Of a stretch of 64,000 nucleotides of DNA, positions 63,073 to 64,000 are shown piece by piece; position 1 is the stretch's first letter, and each line of letters opens with the position of its first letter. This DNA comes from Bradyrhizobiaceae bacterium (GTDB lineage: Bacteria > Pseudomonadota > Alphaproteobacteria > Rhizobiales > Aestuariivirgaceae). The position numbers and the translations under genes were made by a program. The notes below the pieces were generated by a model. The model had not been told where the DNA came from. It ran no database searches and saw nothing but the letters and a program-made list of their open reading frames with translations. The stretch covers positions 1-64,000 of the forward strand of contig CANJMQ010000011.1 of assembly GCA_947475225.1 (NCBI GenBank), written 5' to 3'.

Positions 63073-64000
63073 TCAGGCGCCCTTGCGCACGTCCACGAAG
63101 CGCCCCGCCAGTGCGGCAGCGGCGGCCATCTCGGGCGATAGCAGGTGGGTGCGGCCCTTGTAGCCCTGGCGGCCCTCGAAGTTGCGGTTGGAGGTGGAGG
63201 CGCAGCGCTGGCCGGGCTTCAACTGGTCCGGGTTCATGCCGAGGCACATGGAGCAGCCGGGCTCGCGCCATTCGAAGCCGGCGGCCCTGAAGATCTTGTC
63301 GAGGCCCTCGGCCTCGGCCTGTTCCTTCACGAGGCCGGAGCCCGGCACGATCATCGCATAGGCCAGGCGGTCCGACACCTTCTTGCCCTCGACGACCTTG
63401 GCGACGTTGCGCAGGTCCTCGATGCGGCCATTGGTGCAGGAGCCGATCCACACGACATCGAGCTCGACGTCGGTCATCTTCGTTCCCGGCTTGAGGCCCA
63501 TGTATTCCAGCGCCCGCCACTTGGACTGGCGCTTGCCATCATCGGCGATCTCGTCAGGGTTCGGGATGGTGCCGTCGATGGTGATGACGTCCTCAGGGCT
63601 GGTGCCCCAGGAGACGAGTGGCGGCAGGCTGGCCGCATCAAGCGTGATGATGCGGTCGAAATGCGCGCCCTCGTCGGTCTTCAGCGTTTTCCAGTAGGCG
63701 ACGGCCTTGTCCCAGGCCTCGCCCTTGGGCGCCATGGGGCGGCCCTTGAGGTATTCATAGGCCTTCTCGTCCGGCGCGATCATGCCGGCGCGCGCGCCAC
63801 CCTCGATGGTCATGTTGCAGACCGTCATGCGGCCTTCCATGGAGAGGTCGCGGATCGCCTCACCGGCAAATTCGATGACCGAGCCCGTACCGCCTGCCGT
63901 GCCGATCTGGCCGATCACGGCAAGGATGATGTCCTTGGCGGTCGAATGCTTCGGCAGCTTGCCGTCTACCTGGACGAGCATGTTCTTGGCCTTCTTCTGG
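63073..64000 (-). CDS. leuC: 3-isopropylmalate dehydratase large subunit, C-terminal part
   Basis: The frame is open from the window edge to a stop at 63073, about 308 residues of the usual 465-475. The 4Fe-4S ligands are visible in GSCTNGR and GCSMCLGMN, and the end has the QPNFEGRQG-like [10 protein letters not shown] block. The N-terminal third, including the start, lies beyond the window. Its partner leuD is 2 kb away on the same strand, separated by argC and two other genes. Confidence 0.95.
   Translation of the reverse strand, partial: QKKAKNMLVQVDGKLPKHSTAKDIILAVIGQIGTAGGTGSVIEFAGEAIRDLSMEGRMTVCNMTIEGGARAGMIAPDEKAYEYLKGRPMAPKGEAWDKAVAYWKTLKTDEGAHFDRIITLDAASLPPLVSWGTSPEDVITIDGTIPNPDEIADDGKRQSKWRALEYMGLKPGTKMTDVELDVVWIGSCTNGRIEDLRNVAKVVEGKKVSDRLAYAMIVPGSGLVKEQAEAEGLDKIFRAAGFEWREPGCSMCLGMNPDQLKPGQRCASTSNRNFEGRQGYKGRTHLLSPEMAAAAALAGRFVDVRKGA

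Noticed and set aside
1-64000. tRNA, rRNA, CRISPR, prophage or insertion-sequence genes
   Set aside because: No cloverleaf, repeat-spacer array, transposase or integrase sequence was recognised; the only repeats are the short palindromes listed.

Overview
This 64 kb window is a GC-rich, densely packed stretch of alphaproteobacterial chromosome, most like the Hyphomicrobiales/Rhizobiales. The gene families and orders point there: lptD-surA-pdxA-rsmA, infA-maf-yacG, fabD-fabG-acpP-fabF-mltG-yicC-gmk, a TPP-riboswitch thiBPQ operon, ethylmalonyl-CoA pathway genes, phnWAY, DUF429, LemA and DUF2207. Rhizobiales-type extragenic palindromes support the same reading. No rRNA, tRNA, CRISPR, phage, insertion sequence or plasmid genes were seen. 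Many start codons are GTG or TTG, and neighbouring genes very often overlap by 1-8 bases, which indicates translational coupling.

Layout. 1-5.3 kb: the 3' end of htpG, EF-P divergent from its lysyl-transferase EpmA, a Gfo/Idh/MocA oxidoreductase, and the coupled minus-strand pair mcl2-mch (ethylmalonyl-CoA pathway). 5.4-10 kb: a tightly coupled plus-strand operon of a DAO-type FAD oxidase, PdxY, a DUF429 protein, a divergent FolD paralogue and a PLP-dependent Ser/Thr dehydratase. 10-13.7 kb: an amine oxidase, a small orphan gene, a TrmA-family RNA methyltransferase and thiamine diphosphokinase, all on the minus strand. 13.7-19 kb: a TPP riboswitch, thiBPQ and a Uup-like ABC-F ATPase. 19-22.4 kb: DUF2207, LemA and a nitrilase-family amidohydrolase. 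22.4-27.3 kb: a LysR regulator divergent from phnW-phnA-phnY, for 2-aminoethylphosphonate breakdown. 27.5-33.1 kb: a class III aminotransferase, a coupled operon of HDAC-like deacetylase, GNAT, beta-hydroxyacid dehydrogenase and SDR, and a threonine dehydratase. 33.2-43.6 kb: the fatty-acid and cell-wall cluster, interrupted between fabG and acpP by a lower-GC insert (DUF2142 membrane protein, GT2 glycosyltransferase, a fused pseudogene) and a DUF4893 gene. 43.6-48.8 kb: rsmA, pdxA, surA and lptD. 49-58.2 kb: leucyl aminopeptidase, a LacI regulator, glutathione-dependent formaldehyde oxidation (fghA and class III ADH), and an RND efflux pair. 58.3-64 kb: yacG-maf-infA, an AEC carrier, leuD-argC, a HExxH metallopeptidase, a small membrane protein and the 3' part of leuC.

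Functionally the window is mainly core metabolism and envelope biogenesis with several catabolic modules: C1/C2 assimilation, phosphonate and amino-acid/amine use, and formaldehyde detoxification. The points most worth following up are: the FolD paralogue with Gln in place of the cyclohydrolase lysine, inside an operon that starts with an amino-acid oxidase; the coupled deacetylase/acetyltransferase operon; the methyltransferase/flippase fusion pseudogene within the fab cluster; a TPP riboswitch whose downstream hairpin covers the thiB ribosome binding site; and candidate operators for the LysR and LacI regulators.
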